Below, one piece after another: positions 17,130-26,288 of a stretch of 64,000 nt of DNA; the stretch's first letter is position 1, and the number at the start of each line of letters is the position of its first letter. The notes below the pieces were generated by a model. It was not told the origin of the DNA. It saw only the letters and a list, made by a program, of their open reading frames with translations, and searched no databases. The stretch comes from Anaerolineae bacterium (GTDB taxonomy: Bacteria > Chloroflexota > Anaerolineae > Aggregatilineales > Phototrophicaceae), in the NCBI GenBank assembly GCA_022822305.1, contig JAJEBY010000016.1, positions 1,240,001 to 1,304,000 on the forward strand, read 5' to 3'. Position numbers and translations under genes: made by a program.

Positions 17130-18566
17130 ATGAAAAAGCTTTTCACTATCGTTCTGCTCTTGGCTTTTGCCTTGCTCGCCAATATGAGCCTGGTGACGGC
17201 AGACCACCACGGGTGGTGGGCGGAAGCCGCCGCGCCCTACGCCGGCACGACCATCCGCGGCGTATCCGAGAGCACTCCGCCCTCGAATTACGTGGCCGAT
17301 GTCTTGGCGCCGCTTTTCACCGAGTACACCGGCATCAATGTCGAGTTCGAGACCACGTCTTGGGATCAGATGTATTCCAAGGCCATCAACGACATGGAAG
17401 CCAACACCGGCATCTACGACTTCGTCTACATCGAGCAAGACATCATCTACAGCTACCTGGCGCAGGATTACCTGGTTAACTTGACCCAGGCCGCTGCCGA
17501 TCACCCGGATCTGGCATTCGCGGACTACGATGAAGCCGCTTTCACCAGCTTCGCCGATTACTTCAAGAACGCCGATGGCGATCTCTTCGGCGTGCCGATG
17601 GAAGCCTTCGTCAAGGTTTATCTCTATCGCAAGGATCTGTTCGAGAACGCCGATATTCAGGCTGCTTTCGAAGCCGATTACGGCTATCCGCTGACGCCGG
17701 CCGAGACCTTCGAGCAGTATCGTGACAACGCTGAATTCTTCACTGGATACGGCGAAGGCATGGATATGGATCTGTGGGGCACGACGGTTCAGGGTTCGAC
17801 CGGACACCCGGCTTCGACATACGAATTCCTCGAGTCGATCGGTCCGTCCTTCGGCTTGTACAACTGGGGCATTAACCTGGAAACCGGTTCGGCGCAGAGC
17901 GCCAACGGCGGCGCGCTGGATGGCGATACCGCTGTTGAGGCCCTGAGCTACTGGGTGGGCTTGCTGCCGTTCGCGCCGCCCGAAGCCACTTCCAGCACCT
18001 GGGACGAGGTTGCATCCAGCTTCGCCGCTGGCCGCGCCGCGCAGGGTTGGGTCTATGGCGAGAACGCCGCCTGGATCGCCACTGACGAGACGCGCTCCGC
18101 CATCACCGGCAACGTCGGCGTCCGCCTGCCGGTCACCGCTCCCGGCGTGATTGAAGATGCCGAGATGGGCAATGGCTACATCGGTTATTATGACGGTGGC
18201 GCTTTCGGCATTCCGCATTCGTCGCGCAACAAGGAAGCCACGCTGCTCTGGCTGCAATTCATTGGTCAGCCGTCGGTACAGGCCGAGTGGGCTGCCGCCG
18301 GCGCGCGCATCACCCACACCGCCACCTTCGATGATCCCTTGATCGCCGAGCAGGATACCAAGGTTGATGGTTATTACACGCTGCTGGAAGAGCAGGGTCC
18401 GCTGTTTGCCGGCGCGCCGCCCTTCCCCTTCCACGCGCAGGTGCGTGAGATCATCGATCCCTTCATCCATCGCGTGATTTTGGGCGAACTGACTGCTGCC
18501 GAAGGCTTGTCCCAAGCTGCGGCCGCAGTTGACGAGGAACTCGCACGCTTGGGTTATGGCGGCTAG
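17130..18566 (+). CDS. ABC transporter extracellular substrate-binding protein (family 1, sugar type)
   Basis: The 478-aa exported solute-binding protein begins [20 protein letters not shown], a signal peptide with likely cleavage after TA before DHHGWW. No lipobox Cys is present. The mature part has [40 protein letters not shown] and [15 protein letters not shown], the MalE/UgpB-like pattern of an alpha/beta clamshell. GGAG precedes the ATG at 17130, which is preferred over the open frame from 17025. It is separated from its permeases by two strong hairpins (18600-18666). The ligand is likely a sugar or polyol; the sequence does not say which. Confidence 0.88.
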   Translation: MKKLFTIVLLLAFALLANMSLVTADHHGWWAEAAAPYAGTTIRGVSESTPPSNYVADVLAPLFTEYTGINVEFETTSWDQMYSKAINDMEANTGIYDFVYIEQDIIYSYLAQDYLVNLTQAAADHPDLAFADYDEAAFTSFADYFKNADGDLFGVPMEAFVKVYLYRKDLFENADIQAAFEADYGYPLTPAETFEQYRDNAEFFTGYGEGMDMDLWGTTVQGSTGHPASTYEFLESIGPSFGLYNWGINLETGSAQSANGGALDGDTAVEALSYWVGLLPFAPPEATSSTWDEVASSFAAGRAAQGWVYGENAAWIATDETRSAITGNVGVRLPVTAPGVIEDAEMGNGYIGYYDGGAFGIPHSSRNKEATLLWLQFIGQPSVQAEWAAAGARITHTATFDDPLIAEQDTKVDGYYTLLEEQGPLFAGAPPFPFHAQVREIIDPFIHRVILGELTAAEGLSQAAAAVDEELARLGYGG

Positions 18567-18599
18567 ATAGCCCCCATCCCAAGATAAGCTGTAAAAATT

Positions 18600-18628
18600 G
18601 TAAGGGCGTTTCGGCGAAACGCCCTTAC
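18600..18628 (+). repeat. Perfect hairpin between binding-protein and permease genes
   Basis: GTAAGGGCGTTTC-GGC-GAAACGCCCTTAC: 13 paired bases around a 3-nt loop. Member of the dispersed GTAGGGGCG family, here with A in place of G at position 4 and a compensating T at the other end. It could reduce read-through or protect the upstream mRNA. Confidence 0.85.
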
Positions 18629-18645
18629 GCGCAACAGGCAGACCC

Positions 18646-18666
18646 GGGCGGCATGATATGCCGCCC
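18646..18666 (+). repeat. Second hairpin of a different stem type
   Basis: GGGCGGCAT-GAT-ATGCCGCCC followed by TTGTAG. It lies 32 nt before the first permease start. Confidence 0.75.
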
Positions 18667-18697
18667 TTGTAGTCGCCTCGTTGGGGGCGGGTGATTC

Positions 18698-19570
18698 ATG
18701 CGTAATCCGCGCACCGGCTGGCTCCTGCTCAGCCCGACATTAATCATTTTGATCATCTTTGGCTTCGCGCCATTTTTGTATGTATTGTTCGTTGGCTTCA
18801 ATCAATGGAATGTTTTTTCGGCGGAGGACGGCCTCATCTTCAACGGCCTGGACAACTTCCGCCGCCTGGTTTTTGACGAAGATTTCTTGCATTCGGTGGG
18901 TCTGACGCTGCGATTCGCCATCTTCGCCATCGGCAGTCAGATTGTGCTGGGTTTTCTGCTGGCGCAAATGCTGACGCGCAACTTTCCCGGCAAGTCCATT
19001 TTCCGAGTCATTCATACGCTGCCGCTGATGGTGGCGCCGATCGCCGTGGGCGCCATCTGGAGGCTGCTGGTGATTCCGGGCTTTGGTCCCGTGCCTTTCT
19101 TCCTCGATCGCTGGTTCGATTTCGATTACCGCATCGGCACCTACCCCGACCAAGCCATGCTGACCTCGGTGATCATGGATGTCTGGCATTGGACGCCTTT
19201 TGTGACGCTGACGATGCTGGCGGGTTTGTCGGCGATCCCGCGCGAGCCGGTGGAGCAAGCCAAAGTTGACGGCGCCAATCGCCTGCAAGTCTTCTGGTAT
19301 GTCACCTTGCCCTTCTTGCGGCCGGTGCTGCTGACGACCGTATTCATCCGCATCATGGATGCGATTCGCACTGTCGATGAAGTGTGGATGCTGGCCGGCG
19401 GGGGACCGGGCACGCGCTTCACCGGCATCTACATTTGGCGGGTGGTCTTCCCGCGCACCGATTATGGCTATGGCTCGTCGATATCGATCATCACGCTCTA
19501 TCTGACCATCGTGCTGTGCTGGCTGTTGTTCATCGCCATCTCCGGCAAGAGCAAGGATGAGGTCGAATGA
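18698..19570 (+). CDS. ABC transporter permease, MalF/UgpA type
   Basis: A 290-aa six-helix permease starting [24 protein letters not shown]. The cytoplasmic EAA loop that docks the ATPase reads [20 protein letters not shown] at about 187-206, and [17 protein letters not shown] is the typical helix-3 region. It overlaps the next permease by 4 nt (ATGA). With the binding protein upstream it forms the inner-membrane channel of a CUT1-like sugar importer. Confidence 0.9.
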   Translation: MRNPRTGWLLLSPTLIILIIFGFAPFLYVLFVGFNQWNVFSAEDGLIFNGLDNFRRLVFDEDFLHSVGLTLRFAIFAIGSQIVLGFLLAQMLTRNFPGKSIFRVIHTLPLMVAPIAVGAIWRLLVIPGFGPVPFFLDRWFDFDYRIGTYPDQAMLTSVIMDVWHWTPFVTLTMLAGLSAIPREPVEQAKVDGANRLQVFWYVTLPFLRPVLLTTVFIRIMDAIRTVDEVWMLAGGGPGTRFTGIYIWRVVFPRTDYGYGSSISIITLYLTIVLCWLLFIAISGKSKDEVE

Positions 19571-20454
19571 CGACCAGCACCCAACAGCGCATCGGACGTT
19601 TTTTCACGACCTACGGCATCTGGATATTCATGACGGTGTTGACGCTGCTGCCGATCTGGTGGATGTTTGTGGTGTCGATGCGCACGCGCGTCGAGCTGTT
19701 CGCGAGACCCAACCTGGCGCTTAGTCGCTTGTGGCTCGAGAATTATAGCAACGTGTTGACCGACAGCACCTTCCAGCGCTACATGACCAATTCGCTGGTC
19801 GTATCCACGGGCAACGCTCTGCTGGTGATGGTGCTGGCGCTGCTGGCGACGTACGCCCTCTCGCGGTACAAGCTGGCCGGCCGCGACAATATCTTCTTCT
19901 GGTTGATTACCAATCGCATGGCGCCGCCGGCGGCCTTCCTGCTGCCGCTCTTCATCATGTTCACGCGCACGTTCCGCATTGAAGAGATCACCATCTTTGA
20001 CGTGACGCTAGTCCAGGGCTGGACCCTGTACGATACGCAGATTGGCTTGATTCTGCTCTACTGCGTCTTCAACTTGCCCTTCGCCATTTGGCTGCTTAAG
20101 GGCGTGATCGACGGCATCCCCATCGAGTTGGATGACGCGGCCATGATCGATGGCGCCGGGCTGCTCGGCGTGCTGCGTTATGTCATTCTGCCCTTGTCGG
20201 CGCCCGGCCTCGCCGTGACCGCCATATTGAGCTGGATCTTCGCCTGGAACGAATATCTGTTTGCGGCCAACCTGACCAGCGTCAACGCGCGCACCATCAC
20301 CACGGCGCTGGCGGAATTTGTCACCGTGACCGGCACCAACTGGGGCGAACTGGCGGCGATGTCGATGATCACGTTGATCCCTTCGGCTATCATCGTGATT
20401 CTGGCGCAGCGCTATATCGTCATGGGTTTGACTTTCGGCGCGGTCAAGGAGTAG
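19567..20454 (+). CDS. ABC transporter permease, MalG/UgpE type
   Basis: A 295-aa partner permease. Early helix [20 protein letters not shown], then the MalG-like stretch [20 protein letters not shown], and the EAA loop [20 protein letters not shown] followed by [10 protein letters not shown]. The overlapping start indicates a fixed 1:1 stoichiometry with the MalF-type subunit. No ABC ATPase gene follows, so the energising subunit must be encoded elsewhere, as is common when one MsmK-type ATPase serves several importers. Confidence 0.9.
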   Translation: MTTSTQQRIGRFFTTYGIWIFMTVLTLLPIWWMFVVSMRTRVELFARPNLALSRLWLENYSNVLTDSTFQRYMTNSLVVSTGNALLVMVLALLATYALSRYKLAGRDNIFFWLITNRMAPPAAFLLPLFIMFTRTFRIEEITIFDVTLVQGWTLYDTQIGLILLYCVFNLPFAIWLLKGVIDGIPIELDDAAMIDGAGLLGVLRYVILPLSAPGLAVTAILSWIFAWNEYLFAANLTSVNARTITTALAEFVTVTGTNWGELAAMSMITLIPSAIIVILAQRYIVMGLTFGAVKE

Positions 20455-20458
20455 CCGC

Positions 20459-20695
20459 ATGAGTAAAGCCAAAGGCAAACCGACAATCGAGCCCGAGATC
20501 GAGCGCAAAGCAAAGTCTCCGGACGAGCACTTCCTGCCCTTTTACACCAATGCTTTCGACCGCGTCTTCATCAGCGCCGTGATTTTGATCGGGATTCATC
20601 TGCTCTGGCTGCGTTTTATGGAGAGCGCGTTTCCGATCGTAGTGGCGACTGTGATCTCGCTGGTGATTGGGTATGTGGTGGTGCGGCGGGGTTGA
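20459..20695 (+). CDS. Small two-helix membrane protein at the end of the ABC operon
   Basis: Not a named family to me. The 78-aa product starts 4 nt after the permease stop. It has a charged N-terminal segment of about 30 residues (PEIERKAKSPDEHFLPFY) and two membrane helices: VFISAVILIGIHLLWL and FPIVVATVISLVIGYVVV. It ends RRG. Position and size suggest an accessory subunit of the importer. Its Asp/Glu-rich cytoplasmic start and basic tail predict both ends inside. Confidence 0.65.
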   Translation: MSKAKGKPTIEPEIERKAKSPDEHFLPFYTNAFDRVFISAVILIGIHLLWLRFMESAFPIVVATVISLVIGYVVVRRG

Positions 20696-20730
20696 GCGAA
20701 GAAGGTGGCGCAGACATAGGTGTTCCTCGC

Positions 20731-21381
20731 TTAGATCTCGTACCCCTGTTCAAATTCCTCTAGCCTTGTCTTGGCCAGATGTTCGAGTCGCCGCGCCTGC
20801 GCCCAAAGGGTTCTCCGAATTCCAGGTCTGACGCTCCGCTCACTTATAACCCGCGCCAAATTGGCGATTGTTCGCGCTCGCCGCGCAAGTCGAATGTCTG
20901 GATGTTCGCGTTTCCTCCTTAGTTCTTCAGGCAAGATGGACACGCGAATCGATTTTGGCAGGTCAGTTTCATCCGTGCGCTTAATTTCTTTCTCATTAAG
21001 CACAACACCGAATTGGGACTCTCGTAGCGCCTTTAGATAGACCGTGTATTCTGCGCGATCAAGAGTTGCTTTGACCTCGGCTCTTCCAGCGGATTCCAAG
21101 TCCCAAAACGGCCACATTTCAATTTCGGCCACCTCGAAAGGATCAAGTACGCTCATGGCAACGGCGTCGGTTCGCTGATTGGTCAAGTGCCGACGGATGC
21201 GGCCTCGAAGCTTTTCGACAGTTCGGCCGACATATATCGGCTCGCCGTCGTAATCATAGAACAGGTAGACACCGTATTCGCAATCCCCGACGCGGCGCCC
21301 GTCTCCATAGTCCGTATCCAACGCTTTTTTGACGCCGACATAAAGAGCTTTAACTTCTTCTGGTTCTTTTTTCGGGCTCAT
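20731..21381 (-). CDS. Eco29kI-like GIY-YIG restriction endonuclease
   Basis: A 216-aa type II restriction enzyme. The GIY-YIG core is visible as YGVYLF ... GEPIYVGRT (residues 36-54), followed by the Arg61/His65 pair in RGRIRRHL and acidic positions around AEVKATLDRAEY. The flow of the sequence, including DPFEVAEIEMWPFWDLE, fits the Eco29kI family, whose founding member cuts CCGCGG. The start at 21381 overlaps the methyltransferase stop as ATGA, so expression is coupled and delayed relative to methylation. An ORF extension to 21438 lies inside the methyltransferase and is rejected. Recognition site is by family analogy only. Confidence 0.85.
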   Translation of the reverse strand: MSPKKEPEEVKALYVGVKKALDTDYGDGRRVGDCEYGVYLFYDYDGEPIYVGRTVEKLRGRIRRHLTNQRTDAVAMSVLDPFEVAEIEMWPFWDLESAGRAEVKATLDRAEYTVYLKALRESQFGVVLNEKEIKRTDETDLPKSIRVSILPEELRRKREHPDIRLARRARTIANLARVISERSVRPGIRRTLWAQARRLEHLAKTRLEEFEQGYEI

Positions 21382-22358
21382 TGACGCAACACCGGCAGCA
21401 GACAGTGCTTCGCCAGCCATTCGATGACCGGTACACACACGGCGTCGCCGAGAGCAAACATTGCTTGCGAGGGCGTTACGGAGTCGTAGCGCAGATGCTC
21501 AGCGCCTTGTAGGCGCGCATATTCGGTCAAACTCATCCAGCGCACCGCAATTTCTCCGCGCCCAGCACGAACAATCGCTTGCCTTGCGGAGCCGCCGCGA
21601 GTCGTGCGAAGCGCGCCGGCTCGTTCGTCTGCGCGGACTTCCCAAACCGGCCGTCCGCTTCTCGTGCGTCTGAATGCGCCATAATAACCTGGCCAGAACC
21701 GTCTCTGATAGCGCGAAACACGTTTCGATTGTATTGGCGACAGCGTTTGCAGGAAGGCGCTAAGTCGATCAACGGACCACCAGTCTCCATCCTCTTCCGC
21801 GATACTCGCCAGTCGGAGGTCTTTTCGAATCTCCGGCGGCTCTGGCAATTCGAGGGTCCCCTTGTGGCCAAATAGAAATACTCTCGCGCGACTTTGGGGG
21901 ACGAAAGCGCTGGCGTCAACGATTAAGTGCGCGGCTTCATATCCCAGTTTCTGGATTCCATTGACAACTGTCTCCCAATCACGACCGCCGTTTGCTGTCA
22001 GAAAACCCATTACATTCTCAATCATGAGCGTTCGCGGAGCGCGGTCTTCCATCTCATCGAGAATCCGCAGGAAATCTAGTACGAGACCGGATTGCGCGCC
22101 GTTCAGGCCTTTGTACTTACCGGCGAGCGACATATCCGTGCACGGAAACGATGCTGTAACAAGGTCGGCGTTGGGGATATCGTCGCCATCCAGAGCGCGA
22201 ATATCGCAAACACGCAACTCCTCGCTCCCCCAATTTTCGGCATAGAGCTTCGCTTTTGTTATGTCGATGTCGTTGGCGAAGACTGTCTTAATTCCGACAC
22301 ATTCTAGGCCTGCGCGCATAAGGCCCATACCGGCAAAAAACTCGATAGCGCAAATCAT
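21378..22358 (-). CDS. DNA (cytosine-5)-methyltransferase of the restriction-modification operon
   Basis: A 326-aa C5 methyltransferase that would protect host DNA against the adjacent endonuclease. Motif I is EFFAGMGLMRAG, motif IV Pro72-Cys73 in SFPCTDMS (catalytic Cys), motif VI Glu114-Asn115-Val116 in IENVMGFL, motif VIII QSRARVF, and motif X ALGDAVCVPVIEWLA. The target-recognition region spans about 180-270. It overlaps both neighbours by 4 nt (Vsr upstream, endonuclease downstream). All core motifs are intact, so an active system is expected. Confidence 0.93.
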   Translation of the reverse strand: MICAIEFFAGMGLMRAGLECVGIKTVFANDIDITKAKLYAENWGSEELRVCDIRALDGDDIPNADLVTASFPCTDMSLAGKYKGLNGAQSGLVLDFLRILDEMEDRAPRTLMIENVMGFLTANGGRDWETVVNGIQKLGYEAAHLIVDASAFVPQSRARVFLFGHKGTLELPEPPEIRKDLRLASIAEEDGDWWSVDRLSAFLQTLSPIQSKRVSRYQRRFWPGYYGAFRRTRSGRPVWEVRADERAGALRTTRGGSARQAIVRAGRGEIAVRWMSLTEYARLQGAEHLRYDSVTPSQAMFALGDAVCVPVIEWLAKHCLLPVLRQ

Positions 22359-22813
22359 GTTGCCTTGCCTTTAATCTCGCAAAGTGTTCGCGTAGACAAG
22401 AGCCACTCGGACGCGAATTCAATTACTTGATTCAACCCTAATCTCCATTTGCCCGTCAGCGCGCATTCCCATATCGTCAGCACTCGCCATCCGTCGTCAA
22501 GAAGCGACTCGCGGTTTACAGCGTCGCGTTCCGCATTTTTTGCGACCTTCCGCTTCCAATAATCAATGTTGGAATTCGGCATTCTACACCGCGGACAAGA
22601 GTGACCATGCCAAAAGCATCCGTTTACAAAGATGAGCGCTCTATATCTTGGAAATACAAGATCGGGCTTGCCGGGCAAGTCCTTGACGTGCAAACGGTAG
22701 CGGAATCCTAGCGAATGTAAGCCTGTCCGAATCAGCAGCTCCGGCTTGGTGTCTTTACTCCCGACTCTCGCCATAACCTCGCTACGTTTTTCGGGAGAAA
22801 CCGTGTCGGTCAA
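22355..22813 (-). CDS. vsr: Very short patch repair endonuclease Vsr
   Basis: A 152-aa mismatch nickase that repairs T:G pairs produced when 5-methylcytosine at the modification site deaminates. SPEKRSEVMARVGSKDTKPE is the N-terminal signature. Catalytic Asp51 is in GKPDLVF, His69 in NGCFWHGH, and zinc Cys/His lie in CFWHGHSCPRC. The start is a TTG at 22813 with AGGAG about 6 nt upstream. First gene of the three-gene operon. Vsr is well known next to C5 methyltransferases because such sites mutate quickly. Confidence 0.93.
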   Translation of the reverse strand: MTDTVSPEKRSEVMARVGSKDTKPELLIRTGLHSLGFRYRLHVKDLPGKPDLVFPRYRALIFVNGCFWHGHSCPRCRMPNSNIDYWKRKVAKNAERDAVNRESLLDDGWRVLTIWECALTGKWRLGLNQVIEFASEWLLSTRTLCEIKGKAT

Positions 22814-22850
22814 ACAGCGCTCCTAACCAGCATCGCAAGTTGTTGAATAG

Positions 22851-22879
22851 ATTATGTCACAGATAGCGTCAAAGCACAA
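22851..22879 (-). promoter_or_regulatory. Promoter of the vsr-methyltransferase-endonuclease operon
   Basis: Minus-strand TTGTGC (22874-22879), 17-nt spacer, and CATAAT (22851-22856) preceded by TGA, an extended -10. Predicted transcription start near 22844, about 31 nt before the TTG start of vsr. Confidence 0.5.
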
Positions 22880-22913
22880 ATGTTTCATGTGAGAAGCGGA
22901 CATGGCAATCGCG

Positions 22914-24647
22914 CTACGCCACCGCGATTCGCGGCATCCACAGCGGCTCCAGACCCCAGCGACTGAACAGCAGCGCCCGCAGCATCTCCGCGCGCAATTC
23001 CCGGCAATTGTTATCGTCCCACAGGTTGTTTGATCGCCCCGGATCGGAGGCCAGGTCAAATAGCTCGCAGCGTCCCCCCGCTGGATCGATGTGGATGTGA
23101 TGCTGCCGTCGATTGCAGCTCTTGATGTTCATTGCCGACGACTTATGCGAGAGGCGGGGCGAGTCGGCGTGGAGCGGCTCTTCCTTGAGCATCTCGGCGC
23201 GCAGCATGGCCTCGGTCAACGCCGCGCGCAGCTCGGCATCGTGGTAGAGATTATTGACTTCGCCCGGGTCGTCGCGCAGGTCGAAAATCTCGCCATAGTC
23301 ACGGTTAAAATAGAGCGTAATCTTGTAGCGCTCGTCGATATAAGTTTTGAGATGCAGCGTGGTCGGTTGATGTCGATTCTCGACGATGACATGGTCGCGC
23401 GCCGCAGATTCGTCGCCGTTCCAAACCGCCCGCTGATCGATACCGGTCATATCGTCGGGAATCTCAATGCCGCAATAGCTCAAGAAGGTCGGCGCGTAAT
23501 CCACCAGGCTTAGCAAGCGCTCACTCACGCGACCTGCGGGAACGCGACCGGGCAAGCGCGCGATCATGGGCACGCGCAGGCCATCTTCATAATGGAAAGC
23601 GCCCTTGGCGATCAAACCGTGCTGCCCAATGTAATGACCGTGATCGCTGGTGAAAACGACCAAGGTGTTTTCCGCCAAGCCCAGGTCGTCGAGATGATCG
23701 ATGATGCGCCCGATATACTTGTCCATGCAGCTGACCATGCCGTAATAGCAAGCGATATCGCGCGCCAATTCATGCCGGTCGTGCAGGTGCGAGTGGAATC
23801 CATGACAATAGCTGCCGTTGGCTTCGTACCAATCGGAGAAGTCCGGATCCGGCTGCTGCGTCAACTGGAGGTGGGGCGGATTATTGTCGTGCTCGCCGGC
23901 TGTGGCGCGGGGCACGCTGAGGGCGGCCGGGTCGTACATGCTGTCCCAGGGTTCGGGCGCGAGATATTCGGGATGGGGATCGAAGAAACTCGCCCACAGG
24001 AAAAATGGCTGCTCGGCATCATGAAACTGCGAGATGAGCGCATTGCTGCGTTCGGCGATCCAGGTATTGTAATGATATTCCTCGGGAATAAGCCACTTGC
24101 GCCGCTGTTCGGTCACGTGCCCGGTCGGCGCCAGGAAATAATCGCGCCAGTTGCTCAAGCCCTGCTCTTCCATCCACAGCGCGTAATGCTGCCCGACATG
24201 CGCTTCGTCGGTGTGGTTTCGCGCCAGCTCAACGTGGTCGAAGCCGTAGAACGGTCCCTCGAAGTCTTGCCAGAATTCGAGGTCCTGCAGGATTGGATAA
24301 GCTTCCAGCGAGGGAAACTCCGCCGTGGAGAGCAAGGGCTGGAAATGCGCTTTGCCCACCAGCGCCGTGCGATAACCGGCCGCGCCCATGATTTCGCCGA
24401 TGGTCGTCTCGCTTTCCGGCAGCTTGGTGCCGAGCGAGTAGGCGCCGTGCTGCGAGGGATACTTGCCGGTAATCAGGCTGGCGCGGGTTGGCGTGCAGGT
24501 GGGATTGGGACAATAGGCGCGGGTGAAGGTCGTGCCTTGGGCGGCGAGCCTATCCAGCGCCGGTGTTTGAATCTCGGCGTTGAACTGACCGAGCGTGTTC
24601 CAGTGCTGCTGGTCGGAGGTGATAAGGAGCACATTCAGATTTGACAT
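22914..24647 (-). CDS. Sulfatase (alkaline-phosphatase superfamily)
   Basis: A 577-aa hydrolase of sulfate esters. The activation motif C-x-P-x-R is Cys51-Thr-Pro-Thr-Arg55 within CTPTRASLITGKYPS. Cys51 must be oxidised to formylglycine by a maturase not encoded here. Metal ligands appear in LLITSDQQ near the start and in VVFTSDHGHYIGQHG. No signal peptide is visible (MSNLNVLLITSDQQ), so it may be cytosolic or use another export route. Relatives act on sulfated glycans or choline sulfate. The neighbours (RarA, restriction operon) give no substrate hint. Confidence 0.88.
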   Translation of the reverse strand: MSNLNVLLITSDQQHWNTLGQFNAEIQTPALDRLAAQGTTFTRAYCPNPTCTPTRASLITGKYPSQHGAYSLGTKLPESETTIGEIMGAAGYRTALVGKAHFQPLLSTAEFPSLEAYPILQDLEFWQDFEGPFYGFDHVELARNHTDEAHVGQHYALWMEEQGLSNWRDYFLAPTGHVTEQRRKWLIPEEYHYNTWIAERSNALISQFHDAEQPFFLWASFFDPHPEYLAPEPWDSMYDPAALSVPRATAGEHDNNPPHLQLTQQPDPDFSDWYEANGSYCHGFHSHLHDRHELARDIACYYGMVSCMDKYIGRIIDHLDDLGLAENTLVVFTSDHGHYIGQHGLIAKGAFHYEDGLRVPMIARLPGRVPAGRVSERLLSLVDYAPTFLSYCGIEIPDDMTGIDQRAVWNGDESAARDHVIVENRHQPTTLHLKTYIDERYKITLYFNRDYGEIFDLRDDPGEVNNLYHDAELRAALTEAMLRAEMLKEEPLHADSPRLSHKSSAMNIKSCNRRQHHIHIDPAGGRCELFDLASDPGRSNNLWDDNNCRELRAEMLRALLFSRWGLEPLWMPRIAVA

Positions 24648-24681
24648 TGGGTTTTTCCGTGGGCGCGTGAATCAGCCCCAA

Positions 24682-25908
24682 TCAGCCTCCCGGGCGATAA
24701 TAGCGCTTGCCCTCGATTGCTTCGGGCAGCAGACTCTCATCAGTGTAGGCCTTATAGCCGTCTCCGTAACCCAATTCGCGCATCAACTGTGTGGGCGCGT
24801 TGCGCAGGTGCAGCGGAATGGCCAGGTTGCCCAGCTCCTTGACATCATCCAGCGCGGCAAAGTAGGCGTTGCCGGCGGCGCGATTCTTGGGCGCGCGCGC
24901 CAGATAGACCACGCCATGCGCCAGATTGAATTGGCACTCGGGCAAGCCGATGGTCTCGACCGCGCGAAAGACATCGTTGGCCACGGCCAGCGCGCTCGAA
25001 TCCGCCACGCCGATATCTTCGCTGGCGAAAATGACCATGCGGCGAGCGACGAACTTGGGATCTTCGCCACTATCGATCATGCGCGCCAGATAATAGAGCG
25101 CGGCATCGACATCGCTGGCGCGCATGCTCTTGATGAAGGCGCTGATGGTGTTGTAGTGTTCCTCGCCGGTTTTGTCGTAGCGCAAGTGCTTGGATTGCAG
25201 CGTCTCGCGCAAGTGATGCACGCCGATCTGCCGCTCGCCATACAGGCGCGCGCTGTTCTCCAGCAAGTTGAGCGCGGCGCGGGCATCGCCATTGGCGTAG
25301 TTGGCGAGGAAGCCCACGGCATCCTGATCAAGTCTGATATCGAGCGCGGCGACGCCACGCGCGACGATGGCCTCGATTTCCGCGCGCGTGAGCGGATTGA
25401 GCGTGAAAACCTGCATGCGCGAGAGCAGCGCCGAGATCACTTCGAAGCTGGGATTTTCGGTTGTCGCGCCGATGAGGATGATGGCGCCGTCTTCGACGTA
25501 GGGCAGCAGGAAATCTTGCTGGGCTTTGTTGAAGCGGTGGATCTCATCCAGGAAGAGAATCACATTCTCCGGCGTCTCGGCCGCGCCCGACGCATCAAAG
25601 AGCTGCATCTGCGCCCTGGATTTGGCGGTGGGCGACTTGACCGACTCGACGATCTGCCGCAAATCGGCTTTGCCGGCGGAGACTGCGGAGAGATTGTAGA
25701 AGGGCTTCTCGCTGACTGCAGCGATCATGCGCGCCAGCGTGGTCTTGCCGACGCCGGGCGGTCCCCAGAAGATCATGCTGGGGATCGTAGCTTGCTGCAG
25801 CGCCCGATACAGCGGTTTGCCCTCGCCCACCAAATGCGCCTGCCCGACGAAACCGCTCAGGTCGCGCGGGCGGATGCGTTCGGCCAGGGGTTGGGCGGGC
25901 TGGGACAT
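24682..25908 (-). CDS. rarA: Replication-associated recombination protein A (RarA/MgsA AAA+ ATPase)
   Basis: A 408-aa AAA+ ATPase that acts at stalled replication forks with SSB. It starts with the family motif LAERIRPRDLSGFVGQ, then Walker A GPPGVGKT at 49-56 and Walker B LFLDEIHRF. Sensor 1 is ILIGATTENPSFEV. The C-terminal tetramerisation domain is present (KTGEEHYNTISAFIKSMR, DPKFVARRMVIFASEDIG). Full length, no anomaly. It reads toward the sulfatase with a 34-nt gap. Confidence 0.95.
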   Translation of the reverse strand: MSQPAQPLAERIRPRDLSGFVGQAHLVGEGKPLYRALQQATIPSMIFWGPPGVGKTTLARMIAAVSEKPFYNLSAVSAGKADLRQIVESVKSPTAKSRAQMQLFDASGAAETPENVILFLDEIHRFNKAQQDFLLPYVEDGAIILIGATTENPSFEVISALLSRMQVFTLNPLTRAEIEAIVARGVAALDIRLDQDAVGFLANYANGDARAALNLLENSARLYGERQIGVHHLRETLQSKHLRYDKTGEEHYNTISAFIKSMRASDVDAALYYLARMIDSGEDPKFVARRMVIFASEDIGVADSSALAVANDVFRAVETIGLPECQFNLAHGVVYLARAPKNRAAGNAYFAALDDVKELGNLAIPLHLRNAPTQLMRELGYGDGYKAYTDESLLPEAIEGKRYYRPGG

Positions 25909-26288
25909 GGTTGGGCTTGCCTGCTGGGACGGTAGTGGATAGGGGTATTATAGCAGGTGAATTTTCGTCGCCATGTGCATTCGTTGGGGCGGCACGGCGG
26001 AAATACTCCAGCGACTCACATTGATGCCCCTACATGGCTCATTTTGGCATGCCGGGAGCTAAACATTGGCGCCCTTAGCAACGCGAAGCTGCGGACGCGG
26101 CCAGGTTCGCCCCTGCATTCTCTTGCGCTCTTGTGGGCGACCTGATAGATCCCGCCTACGATATTCGCCAAAATAGAAGCTTGCGCCTATTGTCCGGTAG
26201 TTTTCATGTCCAATGGGAGTATACCTGTCTTGCCGTCAGGCCTTGTTCGGCCGGGGAGCAGGGGTTGACTGAAGAGGTTTGACACTCC
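25909..26288. other. Gene-free gap with a decayed double-hairpin repeat
   Basis: No gene fits this 380-nt stretch. Positions 26100-26155 hold a degenerate double-hairpin element (TTCGCCCCTGCATTCTCTTG ... GTGGGCGACCTG). Positions 26156-26240 continue with a tail (ATTCGCCAAAATAGAAGCTTG ends at 26182; then TTTCATGTCCAATGGG) similar to 36070-36160. Confidence 0.6.

Noticed and set aside
17115-18515. 466-aa open frame antisense to the MalE-type binding protein
   Set aside because: Shadow of a well-supported secreted protein with signal peptide and family motifs on the plus strand.
21382-21438. Longer start for the GIY-YIG endonuclease
   Set aside because: It is inside the methyltransferase gene; the ATGA overlap at 21378-21381 is the natural junction.
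23592-25935. 350- and 446-aa plus-strand frames over the sulfatase and RarA genes
   Set aside because: Minus-strand genes show intact CxPxR and AAA+ motifs; the plus-strand translations show none.
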